From Planctomycetota bacterium (GTDB lineage Bacteria; Planctomycetota; UBA1135; GCA-002686595): a stretch of DNA of 64,000 nucleotides. This document shows positions 17,526 to 25,347 of this stretch, piece by piece. The DNA lies in NCBI GenBank assembly GCA_020638855.1, contig JACKHT010000008.1, forward strand, positions 62,001 through 126,000, given 5' to 3'. The position numbers and the translations under genes were made by a program. Position 1 is the stretch's first letter, and each line of letters begins with the position of its first letter. The notes under the pieces are model-generated. The model was not told the origin of the DNA. It was given only the letters and a program-made list of their open reading frames with translations, and ran no database searches.

Positions 17526-17966
17526 CTACTCGGTTTCGGCCCCCCACTTGAATTCAAACCAGCTCAATTCAAGGTATGGCGGTTTGGGGTAGCTCTTAAG
17601 ATCCTCCCAAAGCCCCACCCCATCGCCTTGCGCTTCGAGCACGGCCTTGACGGCAAAGCAATCGAATTCATCGCCGGTGGCAGCCTCCCACAACTGCCAA
17701 GCATCAAGCATTCCTGGCCATGCGAGGACCCATGCGGCAATCTTGTCCCGCAGGCCGCCAGGCTCTGGCTCGCCCTCCACATAATCCCACCAGTCCAAGC
17801 CTTGGATCGAGTTGGGCAGCAAGGTGTCGCGGATGTGCTCGGGCGTTTCGTCATCGTCGTGCATGTCCGCATAGAGGCACGCCATGGCAGCGCGAATAAA
17901 CGGTGCCAGGTCAAATTCATGCTCGCCCCCTTCTAGGGCGCGCTCGCTCGTCTCATTCGGTCTCAT
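17526..17966 (-). CDS. Uncharacterised phage protein
   Basis: 146 aa from ATG 17966, chosen over an upstream ATG at 18014 because the leader motif lies just before it and the N-terminus RPNETSERALEGGEHEF parallels the neighbouring gene. It is acidic and Trp-rich, with helical segments (FIRAAMACLYADMHDDDE, DWWDYVEGEPE). No known family. The similar 5' end suggests a duplicated leader plus N-terminus with different bodies. Confidence 0.6.
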   Translation of the reverse strand: MRPNETSERALEGGEHEFDLAPFIRAAMACLYADMHDDDETPEHIRDTLLPNSIQGLDWWDYVEGEPEPGGLRDKIAAWVLAWPGMLDAWQLWEAATGDEFDCFAVKAVLEAQGDGVGLWEDLKSYPKPPYLELSWFEFKWGAETE

Positions 17967-17973
17967 TGTTCGG

Positions 17974-17986
17974 TCCTTTGTTGCAG
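17974..17986 (-). promoter_or_regulatory. CTGCAACAAAGGA leader of the gene at 17526-17966
   Basis: The identical 13-mer lies 7 bases upstream of ATG 17966 on the minus strand. Confidence 0.65.
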
Positions 17987-18077
17987 GTGGCGGATGCGAA
18001 CCGCCTTGGCTCATCGGCAGAGGAGCTACCTCTGGACTGCCCCAGCGCGCCCATGCGCGCCAGGGAGTTTCGCCGCA

Positions 18078-18572
18078 TCACATGCCCGACCAGGACACGC
18101 AGTCACGCATGGAACGATGCGCGCCCGTGTGAGTCACCACCAGATGGTCCAGCAAGGGGATGCCGAGCAGGTTGCCAGCTTGAACTAGACGCTTGGTCAC
18201 GTCCCGATCCGCTTGGGATGGCGTGGGGTCGCCGCTGGGATGATTGTGCACGACGATGATGCTGGCTGCGTTGGCCAGGATGGCGGGTTGGAATACCTCC
18301 CGCGGATGCACCAGGCTCGAATTCAGCGTGCCTTGCGAGACGATGTGGTATCCCTGCAAACCGTTCGAGGTATCGAGCAGGAACACCAGGAACACTTCCC
18401 GAGGCTCATCCCCAATCAGAATCTCGGCAGCCCTGCGGATTTGATCTGGGCAGTTGACCCTGCCGAATCCTTGGAGCGATTCAGGGCAAGCTTCCCGAAC
18501 CGCCTTAACCCGAATCCATGCCAGGCTCTCCAGGGGATCGGGAACCGATTTGGCTTTCTTTGTTGCAGCCAT
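18078..18572 (-). CDS. radC: RadC-family JAB-domain protein
   Basis: 164 aa from ATG 18572. Residues ~45-160 form the JAMM/JAB domain of RadC: PREVFLVFLLD, SSLVHPREVFQPAI, then VVHNHPSGDPTPSQAD with the HxH...D metal site, followed by LVQAGNLLGIPLLDHLVV. The N-terminal HhH domain of chromosomal RadC is missing, as is usual for mobile-element copies. Catalytic activity on DNA has not been established for the family. The start is coupled as TAATG to the upstream zinc-finger gene. Confidence 0.88.
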   Translation of the reverse strand: MAATKKAKSVPDPLESLAWIRVKAVREACPESLQGFGRVNCPDQIRRAAEILIGDEPREVFLVFLLDTSNGLQGYHIVSQGTLNSSLVHPREVFQPAILANAASIIVVHNHPSGDPTPSQADRDVTKRLVQAGNLLGIPLLDHLVVTHTGAHRSMRDCVSWSGM

Positions 18573-19183
18573 TAGAAGGCCCCCCCGCTGTCCAGAGCGT
18601 CCAAGCAAGGGGCGCAAAGAATGCCGCTGGTCTCGGCCAGCGGGATGCCGCATTCGGTGCAATTGGGCGCGCCAGCCTCCCCGATGCGACCCTTGGCATT
18701 GTGCAGCGCATGCTCGAATAGCAGGCGGTCCAGCGCATCGGCAACCTGCCCCCAGACGGGCGCATCGGGACGCCAGGCGACCGTGTGCCGGGCAATCACG
18801 TCGGGCGAATCAACCTGGTCGTGCCACACCGAAGTTCCGAGCTCGATGCGCGCATCGGTCCAGAGCCGTAGTTCCGAATCGCAAACCGCCAGGTTGATGC
18901 GCAGCGCCATCGGTGTGCAGAGGATTGTGGCACCGTAGCGTTGGAGGCGATCGGGCCCAGTGATGCGCAAGCATGCGCTGTGCCCATGCTTGAATTCGCG
19001 CAGCCCACCCAGCAGCCGATTGGCGGCTTCAACAGCGTGAATGCCCATGCGGATGATGCGCCCGTCATCGCTCGGCATGTGCACCAGCAAATCAGCAGGG
19101 GGTCGGTCCAGGTGCGAAAGGTGCTCGATGTGCCGATCGACAATCGGCAAGGGGCGCGCCGCGCCCGTAGTCTTCATGGTCAT
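18572..19183 (-). CDS. Phage protein with C-terminal C4 zinc finger (DksA/TraR-like)
   Basis: 203 aa from ATG 19183 (ATG 19177 is an alternative). The body (~1-165) is unrecognised. Near the C-terminus CTECGIPLAETSGILCAPC gives the spacing C-x2-C-x12-C-x2-C, close to the DksA/TraR zinc finger. It is the promoter-proximal gene of the leftward operon, preceded by the CTGCAACAAAGGA leader and by paired TTCTGACGCA direct repeats. It could act on RNA polymerase or DNA, but only the finger supports this. Confidence 0.6.
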   Translation of the reverse strand: MTMKTTGAARPLPIVDRHIEHLSHLDRPPADLLVHMPSDDGRIIRMGIHAVEAANRLLGGLREFKHGHSACLRITGPDRLQRYGATILCTPMALRINLAVCDSELRLWTDARIELGTSVWHDQVDSPDVIARHTVAWRPDAPVWGQVADALDRLLFEHALHNAKGRIGEAGAPNCTECGIPLAETSGILCAPCLDALDSGGAF

Positions 19184-19189
19184 TGGGTT

Positions 19190-19202
19190 TCCTTTGTTGC
19201 AG
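19190..19202 (-). promoter_or_regulatory. CTGCAACAAAGGA leader of the first leftward gene
   Basis: The identical 13-mer on the minus strand, 6 bases before ATG 19183. Confidence 0.65.
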
Positions 19203-19239
19203 TGAAAGGGCTTGACAGGCCCATAGGGAACATAACGGT

Positions 19240-19287
19240 TTCTGACGCATAATTGTTGCGCGAAATCTCGGAATTCTGACGCACAAT
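19240..19287. promoter_or_regulatory. Paired direct repeats, candidate operator of the leftward operon
   Basis: TTCTGACGCATAAT (19240-19253) and TTCTGACGCACAAT (19274-19287) differ at one base and lie 34 bp apart, just upstream of the leftward operon. Spacing near three helical turns suits cooperative repressor or activator binding. Confidence 0.5.
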
Positions 19288-19989
19288 CCCAAACCGCAGC
19301 GCCAGGCGACCATGACCAGGCGGAAGGCCGCGCGCCAGCTGATGCGCCAGGTGCGAATGCGCGCAAGCGGCATGCGGATGCAATCGACCCAAACCGATGA
19401 AACCAGCCTCACGCCACCGTCAGGGCCGTTTGCTTGCGCCCCTTGACAAGCGTGGGCACAATGTCATACGGGGCATGGAGTCTTGCGCAAGGCGAGGCCA
19501 GCGCAGCCCAGGCTCAGCGCCAGGCAAGGCCAGCGCGCAGCGCCAGCAGTCGGGCGCCAGGCTCAGCGATTCGGTGCGACCAGGTGCGCAAATGTGGGCT
19601 TGGATGGTCCAACGCGCGCGCGTCAGGTGCGGTTCAATGGCGCAGCGTTCTGCCCATGCCCAGGCATGGCGAGTCAAACCGGGCCAGGCTGGGTCATGGC
19701 TTCCTGATTTGGAATCGGATGCCAAACCGCATTCCAGGGCATGCCAGCGCAGGTTTTGGGGGCAGCGCAGCCTAGTTGCAGCCTAGTTTCGGGCGCCAGG
19801 CCTTGCGTGCGATCGACGGGGGGGGCCTTTCGCGCCCGGGCGAGGGGGGCCGGGGGGCCGAGCGGGGGCCCCGTCCCATCACGAAATATCGATCCCTCCC
19901 ACGCACACCTCGCCTACAAAACACCCCCCTGGCTCGAGGGGTGGCGGCAGCCCATTTGGAGGGCAAAGGGGCCCCCTGTGCACCACTGC

Positions 19990-20052
19990 TTGTCCCCCCT
20001 ATTTTTGGGGTTGGTACCGCTTGTCCCCAATACGTCCCCACTATTGTCCCCA
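19990..20052. promoter_or_regulatory. Cluster of four TTGTCCCC-type sites
   Basis: TTGTCCCC at 19990, TTGTCCCCA at 20021, CGTCCCCA at 20033 and TTGTCCCCA at 20044 lie ahead of the rightward operon of small genes. The same 9-mer recurs at 56727 and 57010 beside the integrase region, and its hexamer core clusters inside the initiator gene. This points to sites for one phage DNA-binding protein. Confidence 0.45.
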
Positions 20053-20078
20053 AGCTAGGGACGTGCGTGAAACGCGGA

Positions 20079-20213
20079 ATGGTCAGCTGGCGGGAAAGGT
20101 GGAAATCGGTGGTGGGTTGCTACCATGCCGCTGGCTGGGAGGGCTGCAGCTGGCGGCTCGCGGGGGGTGCTACCTCCCCCTGGCTGATTCCCTCGAAGCG
20201 ACCTGTGGCATGA
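20079..20213 (+). CDS. Possible small leader ORF
   Basis: 44 codons from ATG 20079 (GTG 20067 is an alternative), ending in an ATGA overlap with the next gene. It is rich in Trp, Gly and Ala and has no clear ribosome binding site. It may be a leader peptide or chance; the overlap is the only positive sign. Confidence 0.25.
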   Translation: MVSWRERWKSVVGCYHAAGWEGCSWRLAGGATSPWLIPSKRPVA

Positions 20214-20497
20214 CGTTTGACCGACTGAAGGTGGCAATCTTGTACCGGCAGCGAAAGTACCCGATGCCGCGATGGTCGCTTTGGCACACTCGGTACCTCA
20301 CGACCTCGAGGGCGAAGGCTGCTGCCAGGGTACTTCGCCGGCAGATGCCTGATTTCGAGTTCCGGATCAAGGAGCGCGGTGCGACCAGGCGGAACACGGG
20401 GCAGCTGACCTGGGAAAGCCAACGGGAGGAACCCGCGGAGAGCCAACTGGGGAGGGCTTTGCGCCAGGCGCTCGGGGAAAAACGGCCCAGATCGTAA
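20210..20497 (+). CDS. Small basic phage protein
   Basis: 95 aa from ATG 20210. It is basic, with an Arg/Tyr/Trp-rich N-terminus (ILYRQRKYPMPRWSLWHTRYL) and a helix rich in Ala and Arg. It may bind nucleic acid. First plausible gene of the rightward early operon. No family recognised. Confidence 0.5.
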   Translation: MTFDRLKVAILYRQRKYPMPRWSLWHTRYLTTSRAKAAARVLRRQMPDFEFRIKERGATRRNTGQLTWESQREEPAESQLGRALRQALGEKRPRS

Positions 20498-20539
20498 CGC
20501 TGGGGTGTCCCGGGCGTCTCCCCCACCAATGCTTGGGGC

Positions 20540-20782
20540 ATGAACTATCACAGGAGCGGCCGAGTAGCCGACCTAGGCCTGGTTGACCGCCGGTTGACAG
20601 CGAGGATTCTGGAACTGATGGCGAAAGCAGACCGGTACGGGAGAATGGCGGCCCAGTGGAGAGCCGCTAGGCCGGATGGGCTTGCGCCGGCGCGGCTTCG
20701 GGAGATCCTACGGGTGGACCCGCCCTCGAGGAGGGTGCGGCTGATCATCCGTGTCCAAATCATGCGGCCCCGAATGGAGTAG
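20540..20782 (+). CDS. Small basic phage protein
   Basis: 80 aa, about one fifth arginine, mostly helical (LTARILELMAKADRYGRMAA). No family recognised. It lies in the string of small early genes. Composition is consistent with coding, but the evidence is weak. Confidence 0.45.
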   Translation: MNYHRSGRVADLGLVDRRLTARILELMAKADRYGRMAAQWRAARPDGLAPARLREILRVDPPSRRVRLIIRVQIMRPRME

Positions 20783-20820
20783 GCCGTGGACGGAATTTTG
20801 GCGCTGGGTAGGTTCGGGGA

Positions 20821-21009
20821 ATGGAACCCACCGAACCCGAAAACCAAATCACCCAGCCCGAGAAGCTGGATCCGAAGTACCTGATTCCCGACAACCAAGA
20901 CCAGATGATGCGGCTGAGTGCTGCGTACCTGCAAGAAATGGCGAGGAGGGGGCAGGTGAATCCGCGGGATACGGTCGCGCTGATGATGGCCCGCGCACCC
21001 TTGTTTTGA
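20821..21009 (+). CDS. Small acidic phage protein
   Basis: 62 aa with a disordered N-terminus (EPTEPENQITQPEKLDPKY) and a helical C-terminus (MMRLSAAYLQEMARRG). GGGGA lies just upstream of the ATG. Function unknown. The frame-shifted 144-codon ORF that covers the same stretch is a shadow up to about 21030. Confidence 0.5.
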   Translation: MEPTEPENQITQPEKLDPKYLIPDNQDQMMRLSAAYLQEMARRGQVNPRDTVALMMARAPLF

Positions 21010-21032
21010 TCCTTGGGCCGGAACCGACGGAG

Positions 21033-21185
21033 ATGGTCTACAAGACGGTTGGTGGACCATCAGGATTTGCGCAATTGCTGCAAGCCATGATTTCCGCCGG
21101 CGACAGGAAGGTGAACGTCCAATTCAATTGCGAAGGCGACCCACTTCCGAACGAGGAAGGGCAGCAGGACCCAAGTAGGAACTAG
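21033..21185 (+). CDS. Small phage protein
   Basis: 50 aa from ATG 21033 with GGAG directly upstream. It has a hydrophobic/helical first half (GFAQLLQAMISAGDRK) and an acidic, Asn/Gln-rich tail. The longer in-frame ORF beginning at 20751 overlaps the preceding gene in another frame and is less likely. Function unknown. Confidence 0.5.
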   Translation: MVYKTVGGPSGFAQLLQAMISAGDRKVNVQFNCEGDPLPNEEGQQDPSRN

Positions 21186-21187
21186 CC

Positions 21188-21475
21188 ATGGGTGAGAAAT
21201 ACGCTGGTTGGGAGTCGCGGGAATGGCGGGGTCGTGCGCTCGAGTATTGGCGCTCCTACGCGAGTGGTGAGTTGGTGTACAGGGTGGGAACCAAAGATGC
21301 CCTTCTGATCAATCACATCCAAATGGAGACCTTGGTAATTTTTGTTCCTCCGCTGTACGAATATCCGGTGGAGAAGGCGCTGGAAATGGTGGTGGCGCGC
21401 ATGCGCGAGACTGTGAAGCGTGAGCTTCTGTGTGCGGTGGAGGTTTACACCGATCGAATGAAGGAGTTGCGATGA
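21188..21475 (+). CDS. Uncharacterised early phage protein
   Basis: 95 aa, starting 2 bases after the preceding stop and ending in an ATGA overlap with the next gene. Tyr/Trp-rich N-terminus (YAGWESREWRGRALEYWRSY), a central beta-like segment (METLVIFVPPLYEYP) and a C-terminal amphipathic helix. No family recognised. Confidence 0.6.
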   Translation: MGEKYAGWESREWRGRALEYWRSYASGELVYRVGTKDALLINHIQMETLVIFVPPLYEYPVEKALEMVVARMRETVKRELLCAVEVYTDRMKELR

Positions 21476-21900
21476 ACCCTTGGTCGGAGCTAAAAGCGCT
21501 GCGCGGCAGGCTCGCGCAAGCGGAGGCGGAGCTTGAGGCTTACCGGGCGCTTAGGATGGTCTTTGAAAAACAGCACCGAAGCTATCTGGAAAGGGAGCGG
21601 GATTACCGGAAACGCGAAGAGCATATGACCGCGAGATACTTTGACGGAGCCATGTACGCGAGTGCAGTGGTCCTTGATTACCTAAAAATGATCCGCGAGC
21701 AGTATTCCGAAGAGCCGCCTGAGCCGCCCGCTGAGGACAGTCGCTTGGAAGACCTGCGTAGGATCGAGGAGGCAAAAAACATCCTGGAGGAGAACAGCAT
21801 CCTGACGGAGAACACGGAGGGCGATCAAAAACTACGCGATGCGGCGTATCGCGTTGCGGTGGAGACCCTCCTCGACGTTGTTGGGAGGTTGCTCAAATGA
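21472..21900 (+). CDS. Coiled-coil early phage protein
   Basis: 142 aa from ATG 21472 with AAGGAG 5 bases upstream. Almost entirely helical and charged, with heptad patterns at residues ~5-50 and ~85-120. No catalytic motif. It overlaps both neighbours by 4 bases, so it is translated as part of the small-gene operon. Confidence 0.6.
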   Translation: MNPWSELKALRGRLAQAEAELEAYRALRMVFEKQHRSYLERERDYRKREEHMTARYFDGAMYASAVVLDYLKMIREQYSEEPPEPPAEDSRLEDLRRIEEAKNILEENSILTENTEGDQKLRDAAYRVAVETLLDVVGRLLK

Positions 21901-22382
21901 GCCGCTACGCATCAAACACAACGGTTTCCGTTGGGCGCACCAAGGCGGAAATCGAGGACTTGCTGATAAAGCACGGTGCGGAGCAGTTTGTTGCCGGGTG
22001 GGACGGGTTTCAAGCTGTGCTTGGGTTTGTCTTCAATGGGCGGCACATCCGCTTCGCGTTGAAGCTGCCGGACAAAAACGATCGGGATTTTACGATGACG
22101 CGGGCAAGGAGGAATAAGCGCTCCCCCGAGGAGGCTATGAAGGCTTGGGAGCAGGCGTGTCGATCGCGCTGGCGTGCGCTGCTGCTTGTAATCAAGGCAA
22201 AGCTAGAAGCTGTCGAAGTCGGAATCTCGACGGTCGAGCTTGAATTCTTGCCGTGGACAGTTGTTCCGGGTAGGAACGAGACAGTCGGAGAATTGATTGG
22301 CCCGCAAATGGAGAAGGCGATTTCGGGCGGATATTCGCCCAAATTGTTGTTGGGAGATGCACCTAGGGAGCGAACCAAGTGA
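21897..22382 (+). CDS. Conserved phage protein of unknown function
   Basis: 161 aa. The opening YASNTTVSVGRTKAEIEDLL, then GAEQFVAGWDGFQAVLGFVFNGRHIRFALKLP, belongs to a widespread but unnamed Caudoviricetes family in which a short N-terminal helix precedes a beta-hairpin of alternating aliphatic and aromatic residues. The middle is a basic helix (CRSRWRALLLVIKAKLEAVE), followed by FLPWTVVPGRNETVGE. Members usually sit among early genes, as here. The family is recognised by pattern from memory. Confidence 0.6.
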   Translation: MSRYASNTTVSVGRTKAEIEDLLIKHGAEQFVAGWDGFQAVLGFVFNGRHIRFALKLPDKNDRDFTMTRARRNKRSPEEAMKAWEQACRSRWRALLLVIKAKLEAVEVGISTVELEFLPWTVVPGRNETVGELIGPQMEKAISGGYSPKLLLGDAPRERTK

Positions 22383-22597
22383 TCCGCCTCACTATGGCTA
22401 TGGCTATCACCCTCTTTGGGCTGGCGTTCTTGCTGGTCCTTGCTGCCGCGGCCCGAGTTCTGTTTGGCGTGCAGTTCTCAGGGAGTTTGGAAGACCTGGC
22501 ACTTGTGGCGATCGTCACCACCGTTGCGGGCGTGGGGTCCTTTGGTTTTTCCATAGCTCTTGAACTGAACGTAAAAGAAAGGGAGCAAGCCCCGTGA
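22379..22597 (+). CDS. Small membrane protein with two transmembrane helices
   Basis: 72 aa from GTG 22379 (GTGA overlap); ATG 22394 is possible. Two hydrophobic helices are visible (AITLFGLAFLLVLAAAARVLF and LALVAIVTTVAGVGSFGFSI) with a charged tail. The pattern would suit a small holin-like or superinfection-exclusion protein, but there is no specific match. Confidence 0.55.
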   Translation: MIRLTMAMAITLFGLAFLLVLAAAARVLFGVQFSGSLEDLALVAIVTTVAGVGSFGFSIALELNVKEREQAP

Positions 22598-22875
22598 AAG
22601 GTTGGCAAAAGCAACACTTCGGCACCAAGGAAACGCGGGGAACGGTCTGGGTGAAAATCTTTGGCCAGGTCACATTGCACGTTTCCAAGCCCATGAACAG
22701 TCAGTGGCTTTGGTCGCTAGATGGCACGGACTTTTCGAGCCTGTGCCCGGGCGAATTCTCCCTACATCGGGCTTTGCGTATCGCTGTCTCCGCGACGATG
22801 GGTTCCCTTTGCCGATCGATCGAGGAACTGGGAAAGGAAATGGGCGAATTGCCTAAGGAGGACTCCGAAGCATGA
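22594..22875 (+). CDS. Uncharacterised early phage protein
   Basis: 93 aa from GTG 22594, overlapping the upstream stop as GTGA. Beta-rich first half (GTVWVKIFGQVTLHVSKP) with Trp pairs, helical second half. Not recognised. Confidence 0.55.
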   Translation: MKGWQKQHFGTKETRGTVWVKIFGQVTLHVSKPMNSQWLWSLDGTDFSSLCPGEFSLHRALRIAVSATMGSLCRSIEELGKEMGELPKEDSEA

Positions 22876-23135
22876 AAGGTTTGTTCAAAACGATGCGCTT
22901 CGTGCGCTGGCTGTATTGGTCTGACAAGGGCCCGTCCATCGCCGTTATCGAGGTGAAGACGGGAATTCTGCGCCGCAAAGCGCAAATCTACCGGGTGGTG
23001 GGCCCCCACAGCGCCTGGCGCTACGCGCAAACCGCGGATGTGCTCCCGCGACCCTGGGCGCGCATCCTGGATGCGCAATGGTTCCTACAGGAGGACCGCC
23101 ATCGAAAGAACTGGGGCTTGAGCGACCGCGACTGA
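22872..23135 (+). CDS. Uncharacterised early phage protein
   Basis: 87 aa, ATGA overlap with the upstream gene. Basic and aromatic (FVRWLYWSDKGPSIAVIEVK ... YRVVGPHSAWRYAQ). No membrane segment or known motif. Confidence 0.55.
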   Translation: MKGLFKTMRFVRWLYWSDKGPSIAVIEVKTGILRRKAQIYRVVGPHSAWRYAQTADVLPRPWARILDAQWFLQEDRHRKNWGLSDRD

Positions 23136-23174
23136 TGGTCAGCGCGCGGGTTTGAACCCTCTTTGGAGAGAAAA

Positions 23175-24191
23175 ATGCTGGATAAGACCAAGGTTGAAAA
23201 GATTGCGCGGGAACTGAGCCGGACGGGCGACTACGCGAAGATGGCCGCACAAAGCGTGCCTGCGATGTACGAGAATGGCACGCTTCGGTCCGGCATCGTG
23301 GGCATGCAGACGCACTTTCAGAGCGTTCTGGACGAAATCGACGCCACCGATGGGCCGGTCGACACCGGCGACGGTGGCGACGGTGGCAATTCGGGGGGGC
23401 CTAAACCCCGCCCACCCGTGATTTTTCCGGTTTGGCCTGGCCGGCCGGTGATCGACGAAAGCACGGTTCCGGAATTGATCACCGATCTGCACGGCCTCCC
23501 GCTTCCCGAGCGACCGCATGTGGATTACTCCCTGCCCAGGAGCGGAACCTACGGCGTAACGCTGGACAATCGGGTGCAAGACCTGCACGACGAGCTGATC
23601 AGCCATTGGAAGAGCTCGGGCGCAATCTTGCGCGGCCAATCGGCGCTGCTCAGGGCGAAGATCGGCGCCATCGAAAAAGACGGCATCAAGGGGGATGGAG
23701 GATCAGAGCCTGGTAACTGGCTGATCCTGGGCTGTCACGTCTTCGGCATCCCGCTTGTGCCTGGTGCGCACGGGGACGCCTTCCAAAACGAGGGCGGCTT
23801 CATTCGGCTACACATCGGGGACACGTTCCTCGATGTCCCCTGCGGCATTACCCTGATCCCCGGGGCCGAGTGGTCTAACGCCTGCATGCAGATGGACAAC
23901 AAACAAGGCGACGCTGGCCTGGTCACGATTGAGCGTGTGATCTTCCGTGGCGGAAACTACTGCATCAACGTGGCCGACAAGGGGACGGGGAAAACCCTAC
24001 CCACCTTCAAGCAAAAGGCAGCGGCCTACATCGTGGAGCCAGGTTCGCCGCAGTACGGGTTGTTCGACTCGATGCCGGCCGGGCGCTACGAGTTCGACGA
24101 CGATTGCAACGTCTACGAGCTTGTCAATGGCATTTGCCGGCACGTCACGAACGATGTCCAGCAGTACAACGAGGACATGACCAAGAAATGA
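23175..24191 (+). CDS. Uncharacterised 338-aa phage protein, possible structural/receptor role
   Basis: 338 aa from ATG 23175 (GGAGAG upstream). A helical N-terminus (~1-60), a Gly/Asp then Pro-rich linker (~62-95), and a beta-rich C-terminal half (~175-320). The C-terminal part has a pattern of short strands with Gly turns (GLVTIERVIFRGGNYCINVADKG) that resembles beta-helix or jelly-roll proteins. It is the longest gene of the early operon by far, and out of place among small genes. Function unknown. Confidence 0.5.
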   Translation: MLDKTKVEKIARELSRTGDYAKMAAQSVPAMYENGTLRSGIVGMQTHFQSVLDEIDATDGPVDTGDGGDGGNSGGPKPRPPVIFPVWPGRPVIDESTVPELITDLHGLPLPERPHVDYSLPRSGTYGVTLDNRVQDLHDELISHWKSSGAILRGQSALLRAKIGAIEKDGIKGDGGSEPGNWLILGCHVFGIPLVPGAHGDAFQNEGGFIRLHIGDTFLDVPCGITLIPGAEWSNACMQMDNKQGDAGLVTIERVIFRGGNYCINVADKGTGKTLPTFKQKAAAYIVEPGSPQYGLFDSMPAGRYEFDDDCNVYELVNGICRHVTNDVQQYNEDMTKK

Positions 24192-24460
24192 GCGAGGCAC
24201 CTAAAGACGAGGCAGCGGAACTGCGCAACTGGCATAGATGGCAAGCTCTTCTTCGCCAGCGCAAGCAGCTGCTTGCTCTACGGTCCAAGGTCCTGCGGGA
24301 GAGGCGCGAAAAGAAGGAGCGAGCGCGCCTAGCCCGCAGGAACTTCTCCACCCCGGTACAGGTTCAGCTGGAGAAGATCCAAAAAGCCAACTTGAAGCGT
24401 GCCCGCAGGGCAAAAAAAAGAACCTGTGATCCCGAGAGTCCCCAGAAAACAGAACCATGA
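24188..24460 (+). CDS. Small highly basic phage protein
   Basis: 90 aa from ATG 24188 (ATGA overlap). Mostly one Arg/Lys/Ala-rich helix (RQRKQLLALRSKVLRERRE ... LARRNF). Likely nucleic-acid binding by charge; no family. Confidence 0.5.
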   Translation: MSEAPKDEAAELRNWHRWQALLRQRKQLLALRSKVLRERREKKERARLARRNFSTPVQVQLEKIQKANLKRARRAKKRTCDPESPQKTEP

Positions 24461-24813
24461 AATTCAACCACCACAAGTACGAGTACATCAATCGGTTTGA
24501 GAACGCCAGTCACCATTGGTCGCTTCTCGGCCCAGCTGGCGGTGTGGAGTTTCATGCAAACGCCCTCAAAGGTCTTACTTCGTGTGGACTTGAGATCCAC
24601 GCTTCCCGCTCCGGTCGGCGAAATGATAGGGCCCCAGATCATCTGGAATGCTACCTCACCAAAGAGCCGTGCTGGCATGAAGGCACGTCGCTATATGCGA
24701 CGGAGACTCTGTGGCCGAACATCGAGCACCACCTGAAAGGTGGAGATCACGAGGCGGTGTGGAGGATTCTTGAGCTCGAGTACGACCGGTACTTTGGAAA
24801 GGAGTCGGAATGA
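24457..24813 (+). CDS. Uncharacterised early phage protein
   Basis: 118 aa, ATGA overlap. His/Tyr/Asn-rich, with HANALKGLTSCGLEIHAS and an acidic C-terminal helix. The segment CGLEIHASRSGRRNDRAPDH with two later Cys might form a metal site. Not recognised. Confidence 0.5.
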   Translation: MKFNHHKYEYINRFENASHHWSLLGPAGGVEFHANALKGLTSCGLEIHASRSGRRNDRAPDHLECYLTKEPCWHEGTSLYATETLWPNIEHHLKGGDHEAVWRILELEYDRYFGKESE

Positions 24814-24838
24814 CCAAGAGGTCTCATCAAATCTAGCC

Positions 24839-25096
24839 ATGCAAACCAACCATCCGAAATCCGTCGAGGAGTTCAAGCATCGCGCGGAAGACATACAGGC
24901 CCGGATTGATCGGTGGCGAATCGTGGTCAACGAGCGCCGTCTTGCCGAGGAAGCAGCCAAATCGAACCTGCTGGCTGCGGAAACGGAACTCCGAATTGCC
25001 GTGGGTGCTCTTGATTCGCTCTACTTCCGAGAGGTTGAGCGGCTCCATGCTTACCTGGAAGCCTCTAACGAATCCCTGGAGGACGGCGGGGCATGA
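24839..25096 (+). CDS. Coiled-coil early phage protein
   Basis: 85 aa from ATG 24839; a longer frame upstream is in the wrong context. Entirely helical (EEFKHRAEDIQARIDRWRIV ... LLAAETELRIAVGAL), likely a helical hairpin. ATGA overlap with the next gene. Confidence 0.5.
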   Translation: MQTNHPKSVEEFKHRAEDIQARIDRWRIVVNERRLAEEAAKSNLLAAETELRIAVGALDSLYFREVERLHAYLEASNESLEDGGA

Positions 25097-25347
25097 AGAA
25101 TAGCAAGGACACCAAACCGAACCGCGACTCCATGCAACTAAAAGAGGCCCAGACGCATGATTTGCAGGCTCGCTTTGAAGCAGAGCTAGTGAAGACGCAA
25201 TGGGCATTTCCGACAGAGTGCACCCGTGTTGGGTGGAAGGTTAAGTACCACAACCCGACGACTCAAGCCGCATGGCTTTACTACCAGTTGGGTTTCCTTG
25301 ACGGAGTTGAATGCGTAACGCTCACAAAGGAGGACAGCGAGGCATGA
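25093..25347 (+). CDS. Uncharacterised early phage protein
   Basis: 84 aa. Charged, with a central GWKVKYHNPTTQAAWLYYQLGFLDG segment that looks like a small alpha/beta unit. It ends in TLTKEDSEA, nearly the same as the end of the gene at 22594 (PKEDSEA), hinting at shared 3' ends. ATGA overlap on both sides. Confidence 0.5.
   Translation: MKNSKDTKPNRDSMQLKEAQTHDLQARFEAELVKTQWAFPTECTRVGWKVKYHNPTTQAAWLYYQLGFLDGVECVTLTKEDSEA

Larger units (their letters stand above)
19184..20209. other. Non-coding switch-like region between divergent operons
   Basis: About 1 kb with no convincing gene between the leftward (ends 19183) and rightward (from ~20.1 kb) operons. It holds the TTCTGACGCA repeats, a possible rightward sigma70 promoter (TTGACA 19443-19448, weak -10 CATACG 16 bp on), many scattered copies of GCGCCAGG/CCAGGC between 19290 and 19800, a very G/C-skewed stretch at 19810-19870, and four GTCCCC sites at 19990-20052. 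Open frames here have Arg/Ala/Trp-rich shadow-like composition. Confidence 0.55.

Noticed and set aside
19212..19240. TTGACA at 19212 as a rightward promoter
   Set aside because: No acceptable -10 at 15-19 bp, and it would lie within the leader of the leftward operon.
19397..19786. Overlapping 100-130-codon frames on both strands of the switch region
   Set aside because: Repetitive GCGCCAGG-rich DNA produces open frames in several phases. Composition is dominated by Ala, Arg, Ser and Trp.
20751..21185. 144-codon reading frame on the plus strand
   Set aside because: Its first two thirds overlap two small genes in other frames and look like a shadow; only the last 50 codons, with their own ribosome binding site, were kept.
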